From contig CAXKVV010000485.1 of the NCBI GenBank assembly GCA_964058805.1, positions 1 to 45,417 on the forward strand: 45,417 bases of DNA, written 5' to 3'. The position numbers and the translations under genes are program-made. This document shows, piece by piece, positions 1-7,499 of this stretch; position 1 is the stretch's first letter, and each line of letters begins with the position of its first letter. Origin of the DNA: Schoenoplectus triqueter (lineage: Eukaryota; Streptophyta; Magnoliopsida; Poales; Cyperaceae). A model generated the notes under the pieces. It did not search any database, was not told where the DNA came from, and saw only the letters and a program-made list of their open reading frames with translations.

Positions 1-773
1 CTGAGATGGGATAGGGCCGTCATGATGAATCTCGAGCCGACCTGTACCAAATGGATCTCTGGTGGAAGCCAAGCCCGTAGGGCGAGTATGGACCCGATCG
101 GTAAAATAGGCGATCCAATGTCTGAATGGGACCCCGGGATGCCCCCTCCGTAAATGATGATAGATCTCATAAATCCTCTGCAAAGAAGGCGGGAATCGAG
201 TGAAGTCTCCCGAGTCAGCGGGTGAGACCATGAACTCGTCATAGAAATGGCCAAAGATCGACAGCCCGGTCAACTGCTGTATCTCCAGGAGAGTCGGAGT
301 CAGCTCCCGATCGTCGATAAACAAGGTGTTGGTGGAATAGTTCCACCTCTCACAAAAGGCCCGTAGCCAGGGTGTGTCGATATGATAATGAAACATCGAC
401 AAGAAAACCGAGTCATATATCCCGGCTCGCCTGAACAGAGTCCCCTCCCGCATGAGCACATACCGGGTCCACTCTAGCTGATATCCATGGCACTCCAAGG
501 GAGTGATGAAGGGAGCAGTGGTCCATCTGTGAGCCTCCCCGTCAATAATCTCCTTGCCCAGGAGATGTGTCAAAGGAGCCGTAGAGGCAACGCCTAGAGG
601 CTGAAGGGGCATGATGTCATGAGGCTGATCATCTCTAAAGAATAAACCGCCGCCTCGCGGGTAGACAGGAGTCGCTCGGATGGCTGAGACGAGAGGAGTC
701 CAATCACTAGGATCCTCGTAAAAAGAATGGTAGTGACTCAAGGGGCGACGCGGAATGGCGTCATGAGATGGAA
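1..773 (-). CDS. Plant mobile domain (PMD)-like protein, partial
   Basis: Read on the minus strand, the frame is stop-free from about 891 down to base 1, where the window cuts it. The translation has the order typical of plant mobile domain (aminotransferase-like) proteins: a segment WLRAFCERWNYSTNTL, then DDRELTPTLLEIQQLTGL, then IFGHFYDEF, and further on RIYEIYHHLRRG followed by PFRHWIAYF. PMD proteins occur as host genes (MAIN/MAIL type, nuclear, linked to transposon silencing) and inside transposons, and this fragment does not tell which. The first in-frame ATG is at 612-610, but family-like sequence continues upstream of it (LSHYHSFYEDPSDW). The true start is therefore probably in an upstream exon. 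A possible acceptor AG lies at 775-774, which is why I end the feature at 773. The C-terminal half lies outside the window. I see no frameshift or internal stop. It could be a gene, a transposon gene or a fragment. Confidence 0.72.
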
Positions 774-1040
774 CTATAATACCCGAAGAAGAAAAGACGT
801 CATAAGAAATGAAGAGATAAATGATAAGGAATAATGCACCAAGACAAGCCTTTCGAGTGTTCAAGACTCGTCTTGGTGGGTGGCTCTTTGTTTACCCTTG
901 AAAGATTTCAAGGATGAATAGATGAATAAATGAAAATAAATTGATGATTAATGATAAATCATAAGAAGAGGGAAGAAGAGAAAGCAATGAAAGATGACCC
1001 ACTAATCAGAAGAGGTCGCTGCTTAACCCCGGAATGAATC
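774..1040. other. Intergenic, no gene seen
   Basis: This is the upstream side of the minus-strand PMD fragment. It is AT-rich around 900-980, with runs of GATGAATAAATG-like sequence. I see no convincing minus-strand TATA box and no coding signal. Confidence 0.5.
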
Positions 1041-1080
1041 CATTAGTCCCACAATGGAATGCTGGGCATGAAGTGAAGAG

Positions 1081-1088
1081 TATAAATA
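1081..1088 (+). promoter_or_regulatory. TATA-box-like motif, copy 1
   Basis: TATAAATA inside the duplicated segment. The hairpin 1118-1165 begins 37 bp downstream, about where transcription would start if this were a functional plant RNA polymerase II promoter. No transcript can be shown from sequence alone. Confidence 0.35.
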
Positions 1089-1117
1089 CCCCACTATTCT
1101 CTATCCACTCAGCATGA

Positions 1118-1165
1118 GTGACAGCCGAGAGGATCAAGGGAGAGAGGAGATCTCTCGGGTGTCAC
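1118..1165. other. Hairpin, 14-bp stem (duplication copy 1)
   Basis: GTGACAGCCGAGAG (1118-1131) pairs with CTCTCGGGTGTCAC (1152-1165) with a single mismatch, around a 20-nt loop. The equivalent place in copy 2 also forms a long hairpin, with a different stem sequence. Confidence 0.75.
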
Positions 1166-1326
1166 CATGTGATTATATCTTTTCTGACAAGTGGGACCCA
1201 CATGGCAGTCCCTTATGAGCAGCTCCAATGACATGGACCTAGCCTATTTTGCTAAGAAAACTAATCAATCCGGAACAGAGGTTAAGCATTAATCCCACAA
1301 TGAAATGTCAGGGTGAGAGACGAGGA

Positions 1327-1334
1327 TATAAATA
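1327..1334 (+). promoter_or_regulatory. TATA-box-like motif, copy 2
   Basis: TATAAATA in the second copy, 246 bp after the first. The hairpin 1362-1412 begins 35 bp downstream. TATA motif and hairpin keep nearly the same spacing in both copies although other parts have diverged. Confidence 0.35.
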
Positions 1335-1361
1335 CTCCACCACCTCCTACTCATTCGAGGT

Positions 1362-1412
1362 GGCTGACCCTCGGGAGATTTCGGAGAGAGAAAATCTCCT
1401 GATGGGTCAGCC
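1362..1412. other. Hairpin, 9+8-bp stem (duplication copy 2)
   Basis: GGCTGACCC (1362-1370) pairs perfectly with GGGTCAGCC (1404-1412). Inside, GGAGATTT (1374-1381) pairs with AAATCTCC (1392-1399), separated from the outer helix by a tcg/tgat internal loop. It is positionally equivalent to hairpin 1118-1165. Confidence 0.8.
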
Positions 1413-1494
1413 ATTTGATTATATTTTCTCTGACAAGTGGGACCCACCTGGCAGTCCCTTGTAGATGAATCTAACAACATAGCCTATCTGATGA

Positions 1495-1543
1495 GTCACC
1501 CATGTGACCATTTTCACTGACAGGTGGACCCCACACCTCAGTG
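1495..1543. other. Two adjacent small hairpins
   Basis: The first is GTCAC-ccat-GTGAC at 1495-1508. The second pairs CACTGA (1515-1520) with TCAGTG (1538-1543), and GGTG (1523-1526) with CACC (1534-1537), with a 2-nt bulge (ca) on the left arm. They lie in the degenerate third copy of the 246-bp repeat. Confidence 0.7.
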
Positions 1544-1710
1544 ATCTATTAAAGGAGTCAGAGTTAAACCCTAAAAAATCTGCCCTTGGAGCTAACCCTA
1601 GGAAGGAGCTGAAGCAGTATAATCCCTATGCTACATGAAATGATGTCAATGCCAAGCTAGCATTTTGATGCAACTAGTCATGAGAAATTCCAAATGTGAT
1701 TTTGCTTTCA

Positions 1711-1837
1711 AGGCTGACCTGGTGCCAAAGCTGCGAGCAACCACCTAACCATGCTTTGATTTGTGTCAATTACTGATAAGTAGTCAGTTCTTTGACCAAG
1801 TCACCCTCATATTAAGGGATTGAAAGTCAATTTCACA
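1711..1837. repeat. 127-bp tandem duplication, copy 1
   Basis: Anchored by GGTGCCAAAGCTG at 1721, which recurs at 1848. It contains a hairpin at 1765-1796: GTCAA/TTGAC as outer helix, ACTGA/TCAGT as inner helix, loop taagtag. Confidence 0.75.
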
Positions 1838-1930
1838 AGACTGATCAGGTGCCAAAGCTGGGAGCAACCATCTGATCAAGTCTAGATTTGTATCAACTGT
1901 TGACATGTAATCAACTGTTGATCAGATCAA
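1838..1930. repeat. 127-bp tandem duplication, copy 2
   Basis: Shares GGTGCCAAAGCTG-GAGCAACCA with copy 1. The aligned hairpin at 1892-1922 has outer helix ATCAAC/GTTGAT, inner helix GTTGA/TCAAC and loop catgtaa. Relative to copy 1, three base pairs are changed on both sides. A second hairpin spans 1838-1883: AGAC+TGATCAG pairs with CTGATCA, a bulged A, then GTCT. Confidence 0.75.
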
Positions 1931-2340
1931 ACCCTAATGGATATCAATATAAGTCTAATTGGTATTTAGTTAGGGTGGTTTCTGCAAGAGAGAGATAATT
2001 GGCAGAGACACTGAGCTACAATTGAGATCTGGGATTAATTCTGAAGAAATAATAGGGTTTATTTGATAAAAGAATTTTTAATTCAGAGGAGCAGGGGGAA
2101 AAATGGAATTAAAAATTACAGGGGTGATCATCATGAATTTAGGGATTTTTGGTGAAAATTTCATGATTTTTAGATGAGTAGAGCTATTAAAATAAATTCA
2201 GGGAAGATAAAAGCAGAATAAATGGACTGATCAAAGGCTGAGATTCAATCAAGGGTTCATCTGGGTGCAACTTGGGGACAGAGATACATCTGGGTGCAAA
2301 CTGGGGATCCTAAACGCACATACACCGAAACAGGGAAGAG
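1931..2340. other. Non-coding stretch with two long palindromes
   Basis: No gene is seen. AATTTTTAATTC (2073-2084) pairs perfectly with GAATTAAAAATT (2106-2117) over 12 bp. ATCATGAA (2130-2137) pairs with TTCATGAT (2160-2167). Just downstream, a short direct repeat beginning CATCTGGGTGCAA occurs twice about 29 bp apart (near 2259 and 2288). Confidence 0.65.
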
Positions 2341-2790
2341 AGAGGGTGTGACACGTGTCAGCACCTCATTGGGCCACTTCAGCATGTCAGTGCCACGTGT
2401 CAACACCTCATTGGTCCACCTCACCCATGTGGGTCCCACATATCTGACAAGTGGGCCCCACCTATGCCACATGGCAGTCAGCCACTGGTCCACATCGGCA
2501 GTCACTCCAACAAGCAGAGACAAGTGGCAGCATGCTATAAGGCCACCTCAACAGCCAAGTGCCATGTGGCCTTTCCTTATTGGTCCACCTCACTACTGTG
2601 AACCCCACTATACTATAAGACGACTGACAAGTGGGCCCCACTGGGTGCCACATGGCATACACTCACTGGTGCCATGTCATCATACAGTGTGTACAAGGAG
2701 TGACAAATGGCTTCCTATGATTGGTACAGGGCAACACAAAGTGCCACATGGCACTACATCGCAGAGCCACATCATACACCATTAACAGAT
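2341..2790. repeat. Cluster of short palindromic motifs (TGCCAyrTGGCA, GTGGGnCCCAC)
   Basis: Dense inverted repeats: TGACACGTGTCA (2349-2360, a perfect 12-bp palindrome with a G-box CACGTG core), ATGTGGG-t-CCCACAT (2427-2441), GTGGG-c-CCCAC (2451-2461 and again near 2631), TGCCACATGGCA (2465-2476 and 2646-2657), GTGGC/GCCAC (2524-2546), and AGTGCCA-ca-TGGCACT (2740-2755). The phrase ATTGGTCCACCTCA recurs at about 2410 and 2579. It looks like a decayed tandem array of short palindromic units. A stop-free plus-strand frame crosses it but has no recognisable domain. Confidence 0.7.
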
Positions 2791-3340
2791 CATTAGTACT
2801 AAGGGTTTGTTTAATAAAGCAATCAACCAATCAGGCAGAGCCACCTCAGCCTATTAACCCTAATCATCATGCTAATCAACTGCTAAATGAAATGCCTAAA
2901 CTATTAAATCTGACATGTGGGACCCAGTAGTCAGGTTAATATGAGTAGGCGCATGAGATGAAAGCTGTAAGCTGAGTCTATTCAATCTGCCTCTTTAATC
3001 CAGCGCAATTCAATTTAAAACAAGAGATAAAAGGAAGATGAACCTGGTCTAGATGCGTTGAATATCTGCTCTTCTTCTCTTCTACGTTTTGGCTCACGCA
3101 TGCCGGGTGCATCCGCGCGCGAGAGAGAGCTCTCTCCCTCCTTCTTCTTCTCGCCATTACCCGAGTCCAATGCAGCTCGCATTTTCTTCTTTCCCTGGCG
3201 CCTTACCATGATTGAAGGTGATCTAAGAGAATAACGATGATCAGAGGTAGGGAAAGAGGTGTTACTAGATCAATTGCGAGAAAGAGGTGAACAAAAGGTG
3301 AGAATGCACTATTACCCGAGGTCGAACTAAGGAAGGGGAT
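2791..3340. other. Non-coding stretch, no gene recognised
   Basis: Holds a (GA)n/(CT)n segment with the palindrome GAGAGAGCTCTCTC at 3123-3136 and a pyrimidine-rich run beside it, and purine-rich AGAGGTG repeats around 3240-3300. The minus strand has a short stop-free frame rich in Lys, Arg and Glu, which is what purine-rich simple sequence would give. I see no domain. Confidence 0.5.
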
Positions 3341-3349
3341 TCAATTGAT

Positions 3350-3640
3350 GCTCCGGAGGTCAAATTGAGTCACAAAGCAGCGTCTTTAAGGCAAGGCGAT
3401 GCCGGCAAAGGTGAATTGATGTAGCAGTTGAGTGAGAAAGGGGCTGAAAACCGAGGGTCGCCGAAGACAGTGACAAGGTGGCAAGCCTAACAGGCGATTC
3501 AGAGGTGAAATTGCACGATCGAGAAGATCACTTAGGCCAAGGCGATGCTAGTAAACATGAATTGGTGAAGTAATCGGGTGCATGAAGTGCTAATTGTCCA
3601 AGAATTGAAACCGGAGCGAAAATGAGATTGGAGAAATTAG
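3350..3640. repeat. 146-bp tandem duplication, two diverged copies
   Basis: Copy 1 is about 3350-3495 and copy 2 about 3496-3640. The anchors are GAGGTCAAATTG (3356) against GAGGTGAAATTG (3502), and CAAGGCGATGC at 3392 and 3538, each followed by a TGAATTG segment. Copy 1 holds a small hairpin GGCA-aggcga-TGCC. No coding signal is visible. Confidence 0.65.
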
Positions 3641-3887
3641 AGCTGACAAATGAATGAAACAGTGTTCAAGCTAGCTGTGAAGAGTTTAAATAGGTGTTGG
3701 CAACTCAGGGCCCACTCACCAGTCGAAACACATAAGCAATTGAGAGTGTGAGGTCAAACAAAATCGCGGCACAGTCAAAGAATAACAGAAAACGGTTAGA
3801 GAAGAAGCACAAATCAATCACAACCGTTCAAGCGATTAGAATGAAGGGTGGAGATGTATCCAAGGTGGCAATCCGAGTGGAAGGCAG

Positions 3888-4095
3888 CCAACCAATCACA
3901 ATTGGGTTTAATTGGCCTAATTAGCCTATATAAACCGAGAATTAGCAACAACAGTATACAGATCCATTAGCAGAGCAATTAAGATCAAGAACACACACTC
4001 ACATACACTTTGCTAGTCAACAAGAGAGAGAGAGTGAATAGCTAGAAGAGAGATTGCTCAATTTCTTTTTTCTGTCAAGAATAAAAAGGTAATTG
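3888..4095 (+). promoter_or_regulatory. Candidate promoter and non-coding leader exon
   Basis: CCAAT lies at 3892-3896, TATATAAA at 3927-3934, and a likely start region about 30 bp later near 3960. This is followed by an A/C-rich then (GA)n leader of roughly 130 bp, and an AAAAAG-GTAATT sequence near 4086-4095 that matches a plant 5' splice donor. This is the usual layout of a plant RNA polymerase II promoter with a leader intron. No downstream coding exon is evident, so it could belong to a non-coding transcript, a decayed retroelement or chance. Confidence 0.35.
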
Positions 4096-4289
4096 GTAAT
4101 GTTCATTAGTTCATGGATGTTTTCTTTGTTTTCTTTCTCTGAAATTGAATTTAAAACATTCAATTCATAGTTGTTGAATAGTCAATTGAATCTATTTCTT
4201 CATTCTAGCTTTCTACTTTTGGAAATTTGGCTTCTTTCATTTGCTTCTTTACTGTTTCTCTTTGAAAAGCATTAATTAATAACAATTAG

Positions 4290-4350
4290 CTGCATTCAGC
4301 GAGCCACTGGCCCAATCACAAAGTGATTGGTGAGCCTTTAGGCCTGAATC
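4290..4350. repeat. Four-helix junction-like repeat, copy 1
   Basis: ATTCAG (4294-4299) pairs with CTGAAT (4344-4349) and encloses three hairpins: GCC-act-GGC, CCAATCAC-aaa-GTGATTGG (4312-4330, perfect 8 bp) and GCC-ttta-GGC (4334-4343). The flanking phrases GAGCCACTGGCC and GCCTTTA-GCCTGA are shared with a copy 315 bp downstream. Confidence 0.6.
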
Positions 4351-4606
4351 AGTTATAAAAATCAAGAATTTGCGATTTAGTTGTTGCTATATTGATTTGC
4401 ATTAGAAGTTTTCATTTTTAGGATTCATTTGCTTATGTTTGCATGAAACTGAGGTATACAAGTTCATATCCTTGTAATCTTCTTGATTGAATCGTTTTGA
4501 TTGATTAGAATTAGTCCTAGCATTGCAATTTCATCGTAATACACTGATTCTGATAGAACCAGTATGTCGTTAAGCTTCCAAATCCGAATTCATTCAAATT
4601 AACGCT

Positions 4607-4662
4607 CAACTCAGTGAGCCACTGGCCCTAGCTATGCCTAGGCGTGCCTTTAAGCCTGAGGA
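4607..4662. repeat. Four-helix junction-like repeat, copy 2
   Basis: Shares GAGCCACTGGCC and GCCTTTAAGCCTGA with copy 1. The closing helix is CTCAG (4610-4614)/CTGAG (4656-4660), in which one pair has changed from T-A to C-G on both sides. The central hairpin is replaced by CCTAG-ctatgc-CTAGG (4627-4642). The third small hairpin of copy 1 is weakened here. Confidence 0.6.
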
Positions 4663-4689
4663 GTGCTAGTTGGATGAGAAAAGATCGTG

Positions 4690-5330
4690 AATTGAGCTAA
4701 TTGAGATCGGTACCGACCGATACTATACACTGCCGGATGATGAGCCGCTTCAGCACCATCAAGAATGAAAGGAAAGCCCTTTCCTTACCCCATACCGCAT
4801 CTTCATGTCGAGACGATGCTCATCGACCTTGTAATTGTCAAGAACTTTGATCAATTTTGTCGAATTTGACGAAGGAAGCATCTCGGTACCGATTCTAACT
4901 GATACACTAATCGGTACCATCATGTGGCATCTCTCACCGTATGGATTCTCGATCAAGAACCACAAAAGAATTCTCCAAGGCAAGACGATGCCAAGGCACC
5001 AACCTGATCGTAGAAGAGGTACTCCGATCGCCGGAAGCGCTGCTCAGCGCGAATCCTGACGAGGAGACGGCTCAGAAGAGACGAGAGATCCGTTAGCACG
5101 ATCCTTGAAGCGCGCACTAATCTTGAGATCTATTAACAGGCAGGATCTGTTGAGAGATTCGATTATTAAACCAAGAAAGGTTCTGGGCCGTAGATCTATT
5201 AAACACGTATCTCAAGCGAATCTGGCGGCCCAAATGAGAATAAAATTATATGAAAGATATGCACTAATCTTGATATGGATCCAAAGGCCCAGATTAAGCC
5301 CATTAATCAATTAATAACAGAACATTAATT
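4690..5330. other. Non-coding stretch with many short inverted repeats
   Basis: No gene is supported. Palindromes include ATCGGT-accg-ACCGAT (4706-4721), AAGGAAAG-cc-CTTTCCTT (4769-4786, perfect 8 bp), GGTACCGAT (4885-4893) pairing with ATCGGTACC (4910-4918), GCGCT-gctc-AGCGC near 5036-5050, and TCCG-atcgc-CGGA nearby. A short direct repeat CACTAATCTTGA occurs near 5116 and 5262. The stop-free plus frame at 4835-5059 would need a TTG start and shows no domain. Confidence 0.55.
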
Positions 5331-6496
5331 ATATATAGTAAATAAATGATTTGAAGATGCTCCTGAACTCCGAATTAACTCAAATTTGTTTCTAAAATTT
5401 CCTTATTTTTCATACTATTTTTCTATATAATAATATTCCAATTTTGAAAATATAATCATGTTGAAAAAATTTAAAAGCAAAAGACATTACATAGATTGAT
5501 ATATTTGACTTAGCTTTGACTTGTCATTTTAAATACTATAAAAATTCCAAAAATTCAAATAAAATCATGAATAATAGTTAGATATATTTTACTGATTTTT
5601 CAAAGTGATTTTTCATCAAAATAATAATGACAATAGTAATATGCAATAATAAATAATGATAATAGCTCTATTCTTTGATAAATAAAAAAAAAATATATAA
5701 TAATAAATAATAATAGAGATCATGTTAATATTTTCTGTGAAAAAGAATAAAAAAAATAATAAATAGCACAAAATATACAAAAATATATACTACCATGGTA
5801 ATAGATAGTAAATGCATTTTCTTCTATAATAAAGAATGATAATATAGTTTTATAATAAAATGAATTGTATTTCTTTTGTTATTTCTATACAAATATACAA
5901 TAAAAATATTTTGATGGATAAAATGCAATAAAAATAATAGTTGTAATAAAGAATATAATGAATTCCATCCCTTATGGCTATCTTCAAATAATGATGATAA
6001 TAATAAAAAAATCTTACATATTTTTCTATAGATGATAAATAGAAATAATAAAAAATATAATGAAAAGTATAATAAATAGGATAGAATATTAATAATGATT
6101 TCTTTTAGCTATTATAGATAAAAAAAAATATAATAATAATAATAAAAATAAAAATAATATAGCTAACCATCTTTGATTTTGTAAATAGTTTTTTTTACAT
6201 AATAAATAATGTCTCAACATAATGAAATATAATAATAGAATTCTATTACTCTGACTATTATAAATATTCTAAAAATACAAATAAGACCATAGCCATTTTA
6301 TTTTCTATTATTTTTGTAAGTGATTTTCTACAAAATAAATAGAGTTTAGAAATAATAAAAATAAAATTCTACTATTTTAGCTATTATAAAAATCCCAAAA
6401 ATATAAATAAAATTCTAGTTAATAGCTAACCCATTTTCTATTATTTTTGTAAATAATTTTCTACATAGATAAATAGAGTTTAAAAATAAATAAATA

Positions 6497-6537
<41 letters not shown>

Positions 6538-6600
6538 GCATCTTTATAATAGAAATAATAATGGAAGATATTATGTAATAGGCTTTTTACATTTTGGAAA
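5331..6600. other. AT-rich intergenic block
   Basis: Almost entirely A and T with scattered AATAAT-type simple sequence and no open frame of interest. Near the right end a segment is duplicated with a period of about 126-134 bp. Shared landmarks are CTATTATAAA at 6255 and 6381, a TTCTATTATTTTTGTAA stretch, and AAATAGAGTTTA near 6340 and 6474. No hairpin array is obvious here, in contrast to the flanking segments. Confidence 0.7.
6481..6536. repeat. (TAAA)n-(AAT)n microsatellite
   Basis: A short AAATA/TAAA stretch passes into about a dozen AAT triplets and back to AAATAAAT. Simple tandem repeat. Confidence 0.9.
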
Positions 6601-6605
6601 TGAAC

Positions 6606-6956
6606 AAATACGCTCACACAAGGGGTGTGGAGCAACATGAGGATGTTTACATACATGATATAACATTTAGAACGATTAGTCAGGACGAGAACATCTTGAC
6701 GAAGGATAAATAAGATTGCAACAGCAACATGAGAAGATACGTTGAGACAAGAACATCTTGACGTAGGATGACTAAGGCTTCGATAGCAACATGAGGAGAT
6801 ATGTCGAGACAAGAACATCTTGACGCTTGATGAAGAATAACCAGAGCTGCGACATCAACATGGAGATACATGTCGACTTTGAGGAAGAAGAACATTACGA
6901 TGTCCAAGAGAGGTGACATCTTAATGACTCATTACCATGAGCAAGTAACTCATGAC
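6606..6956. repeat. Hairpin-bearing tandem repeat, copy A
   Basis: Starts AAATACGCTCACACAAGG and is followed directly by copy B. It includes a 62-bp sub-repeat present three times (GAACATCTTGACG at 6689, 6751 and 6813). Hairpins in order: GCTCACAC/GTGT-g-GAGC (6612-6633), AACAT-gagg-ATGTT (6634-6647), CGAGA-aca-TCTTG (6686-6698), CAAC/GTTG (6719-6744), CAAGA-aca-TCTTG (6748-6760 and 6810-6822), CGACAT/ATGTCG with a 14-nt loop (6850-6875), ACAT-tacg-ATGT (near 6893), and CATGAG-caagtaa-CTCATG (6936-6954). Confidence 0.8.
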
Positions 6957-7190
6957 TAAATACGCTCGCACAAGGGGTGTAGGACAACATGGTGATTTTG
7001 CACAAGTAATGCAACATATAGAATGATTAGTCGGGACAAGAACATCTTGACGCTCGCTGAAGAATAACCAAGGCTGCGACATTAACATGAAGAGATATGT
7101 CGACTCCAAGAAATATGAACATTACGATGTCCGAGAGAAGTGACATCTTAATGACTCGGTGTCATGAACAAGTAATTCATGACCATTTGA
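6957..7190. repeat. Hairpin-bearing tandem repeat, copy B
   Basis: Diverged copy of 6606-6956, shorter because only one 62-bp sub-repeat is present. Hairpins: TTGCA-caagtaa-TGCAA (6998-7014), CAAGA-aca-TCTTG (7037-7049), CGACAT/ATGTCG with a 14-nt loop (7077-7102), ACAT-tacg-ATGT (near 7119), and GTCATGAA-caagtaa-TTCATGAC (7161-7183, perfect 8 bp). Confidence 0.8.
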
Positions 7191-7197
7191 ACTAGCA

Positions 7198-7228
7198 AGA
7201 CTGAACTCATCCGTCGATAAGTTTGTCT
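7198..7228. other. Array hairpin H1
   Basis: AGAC-t-GAACT, 12-nt loop catccgtcgata, AGTTT-GTCT. As RNA, the outermost inner-helix pair would be G-U. The loop differs from the class consensus. Confidence 0.7.
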
Positions 7229-7253
7229 TCTGGTTCATCTCCCGAGATCGTGA

Positions 7254-7281
7254 GATTGAATCGTTCTGTAGTAGATTCATC
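7254..7281. other. Array hairpin H2
   Basis: GAT-t-GAATC, loop gttctgtagta, GATTC-ATC. Fully paired apart from the bulged T. Confidence 0.8.
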
Positions 7282-7290
7282 CACAAAATA

Positions 7291-7326
7291 GTGAATGTGA
7301 ACCGTTCTGTAGGTAGGTTCCTTCAC
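7291..7326. other. Array hairpin H3
   Basis: GTGAA-tgt-GAACC, loop gttctgtaggta, GGTTC-c-TTCAC. Both helices pair perfectly with an asymmetric internal loop between them. Confidence 0.8.
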
Positions 7327-7338
7327 TAACACATACCT

Positions 7339-7376
7339 CAATGTTGAGCTGGCTCAGCGCTTCAAGTTTGACATTG
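7339..7376. other. Array hairpin H4 (second loop class)
   Basis: CAATGTTGAGCT pairs with AGTTTGACATTG over 12 positions, three of them G-T (G-U in RNA). The loop is ggctcagcgcttca. Confidence 0.75.
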
Positions 7377-7398
7377 TGTGTAACTGTGTTTCCTAGGT

Positions 7399-7430
7399 TT
7401 ATGAATCAGCTTAGTGCTTCGAATTCATGA
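7399..7430. other. Array hairpin H5 (second loop class)
   Basis: ATGAATC, loop agcttagtgcttc, then G, a bulged A and ATTCAT. A TT/GA extension outside adds a wobble and a pair. Confidence 0.65.
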
Positions 7431-7482
7431 TCTAGAAGATCAGTGAGAAGAAACACGTGGGCCATATCCACCCTTCTCCTGA
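7428..7482. other. Array hairpins H5b and H5c
   Basis: TGATCT-aga-AGATCA is at 7428-7442. It is followed by TCAG-t-GAGAAG (7440-7450) pairing with CTTCTC-CTGA (7473-7482) around an inner GTGG-gccatat-CCAC. The single bulged T recurs here too. The two overlap by three bases, so they could not both form fully. Confidence 0.65.
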
Positions 7483-7499
7483 TTCACCAACCTCAAGAT

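Larger units (their letters stand above)
1041..1245. repeat. Local duplication, copy 1 (246-bp period)
   Basis: This segment is repeated 246 bp downstream at 1287-1490. Shared landmarks in order are CATTAGTCCCACAATG, TATAAATAC (1081), a large hairpin (1118-1165), the stretch TGTGATTATAT, GACAAGTGGGACCCAC, GGCAGTCCCTT and TAGCCTA. The copies are clearly diverged, so the event is not recent. GTGGG-A-CCCAC near the end is a small inverted repeat of a kind frequent in this flank. Confidence 0.8.
1287..1490. repeat. Local duplication, copy 2 (246-bp period)
   Basis: Diverged copy of 1041-1245 with the same landmark order: CATTAATCCCACAATG, TATAAATAC at 1327, hairpin 1362-1412, TTGATTATAT, GACAAGTGGGACCCAC, GGCAGTCCCTT, TAGCCTA. 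A degenerate third partial copy follows at about 1494-1535, with the order CACCCATGTGAC then TGACAGGTGGACCCCAC. Confidence 0.8.

Noticed and set aside
1041..1490. The 246-bp pair as LTRs of a retrotransposon
   Set aside because: The copies are practically adjacent, have no TG...CA ends and enclose no internal domain or primer binding site.
2294..2785. Plus-strand open frame of 163 codons
   Set aside because: It lies across the palindrome cluster, has low-complexity His/Pro/Ser/Thr composition and no recognisable domain.
3015..3209. Minus-strand frame rich in Lys, Arg and Glu
   Set aside because: Its composition is that of purine-rich simple sequence, with no domain or gene context.
4290..4350. 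tRNA or tRNA-derived SINE from the cloverleaf shape
   Set aside because: No A or B box, no anticodon-like arm of proper length and too short overall.
4835..5059. Plus-strand open frame of 74 codons
   Set aside because: It would start at TTG, not ATG, and shows no domain; overlapping short inverted repeats account for the region.
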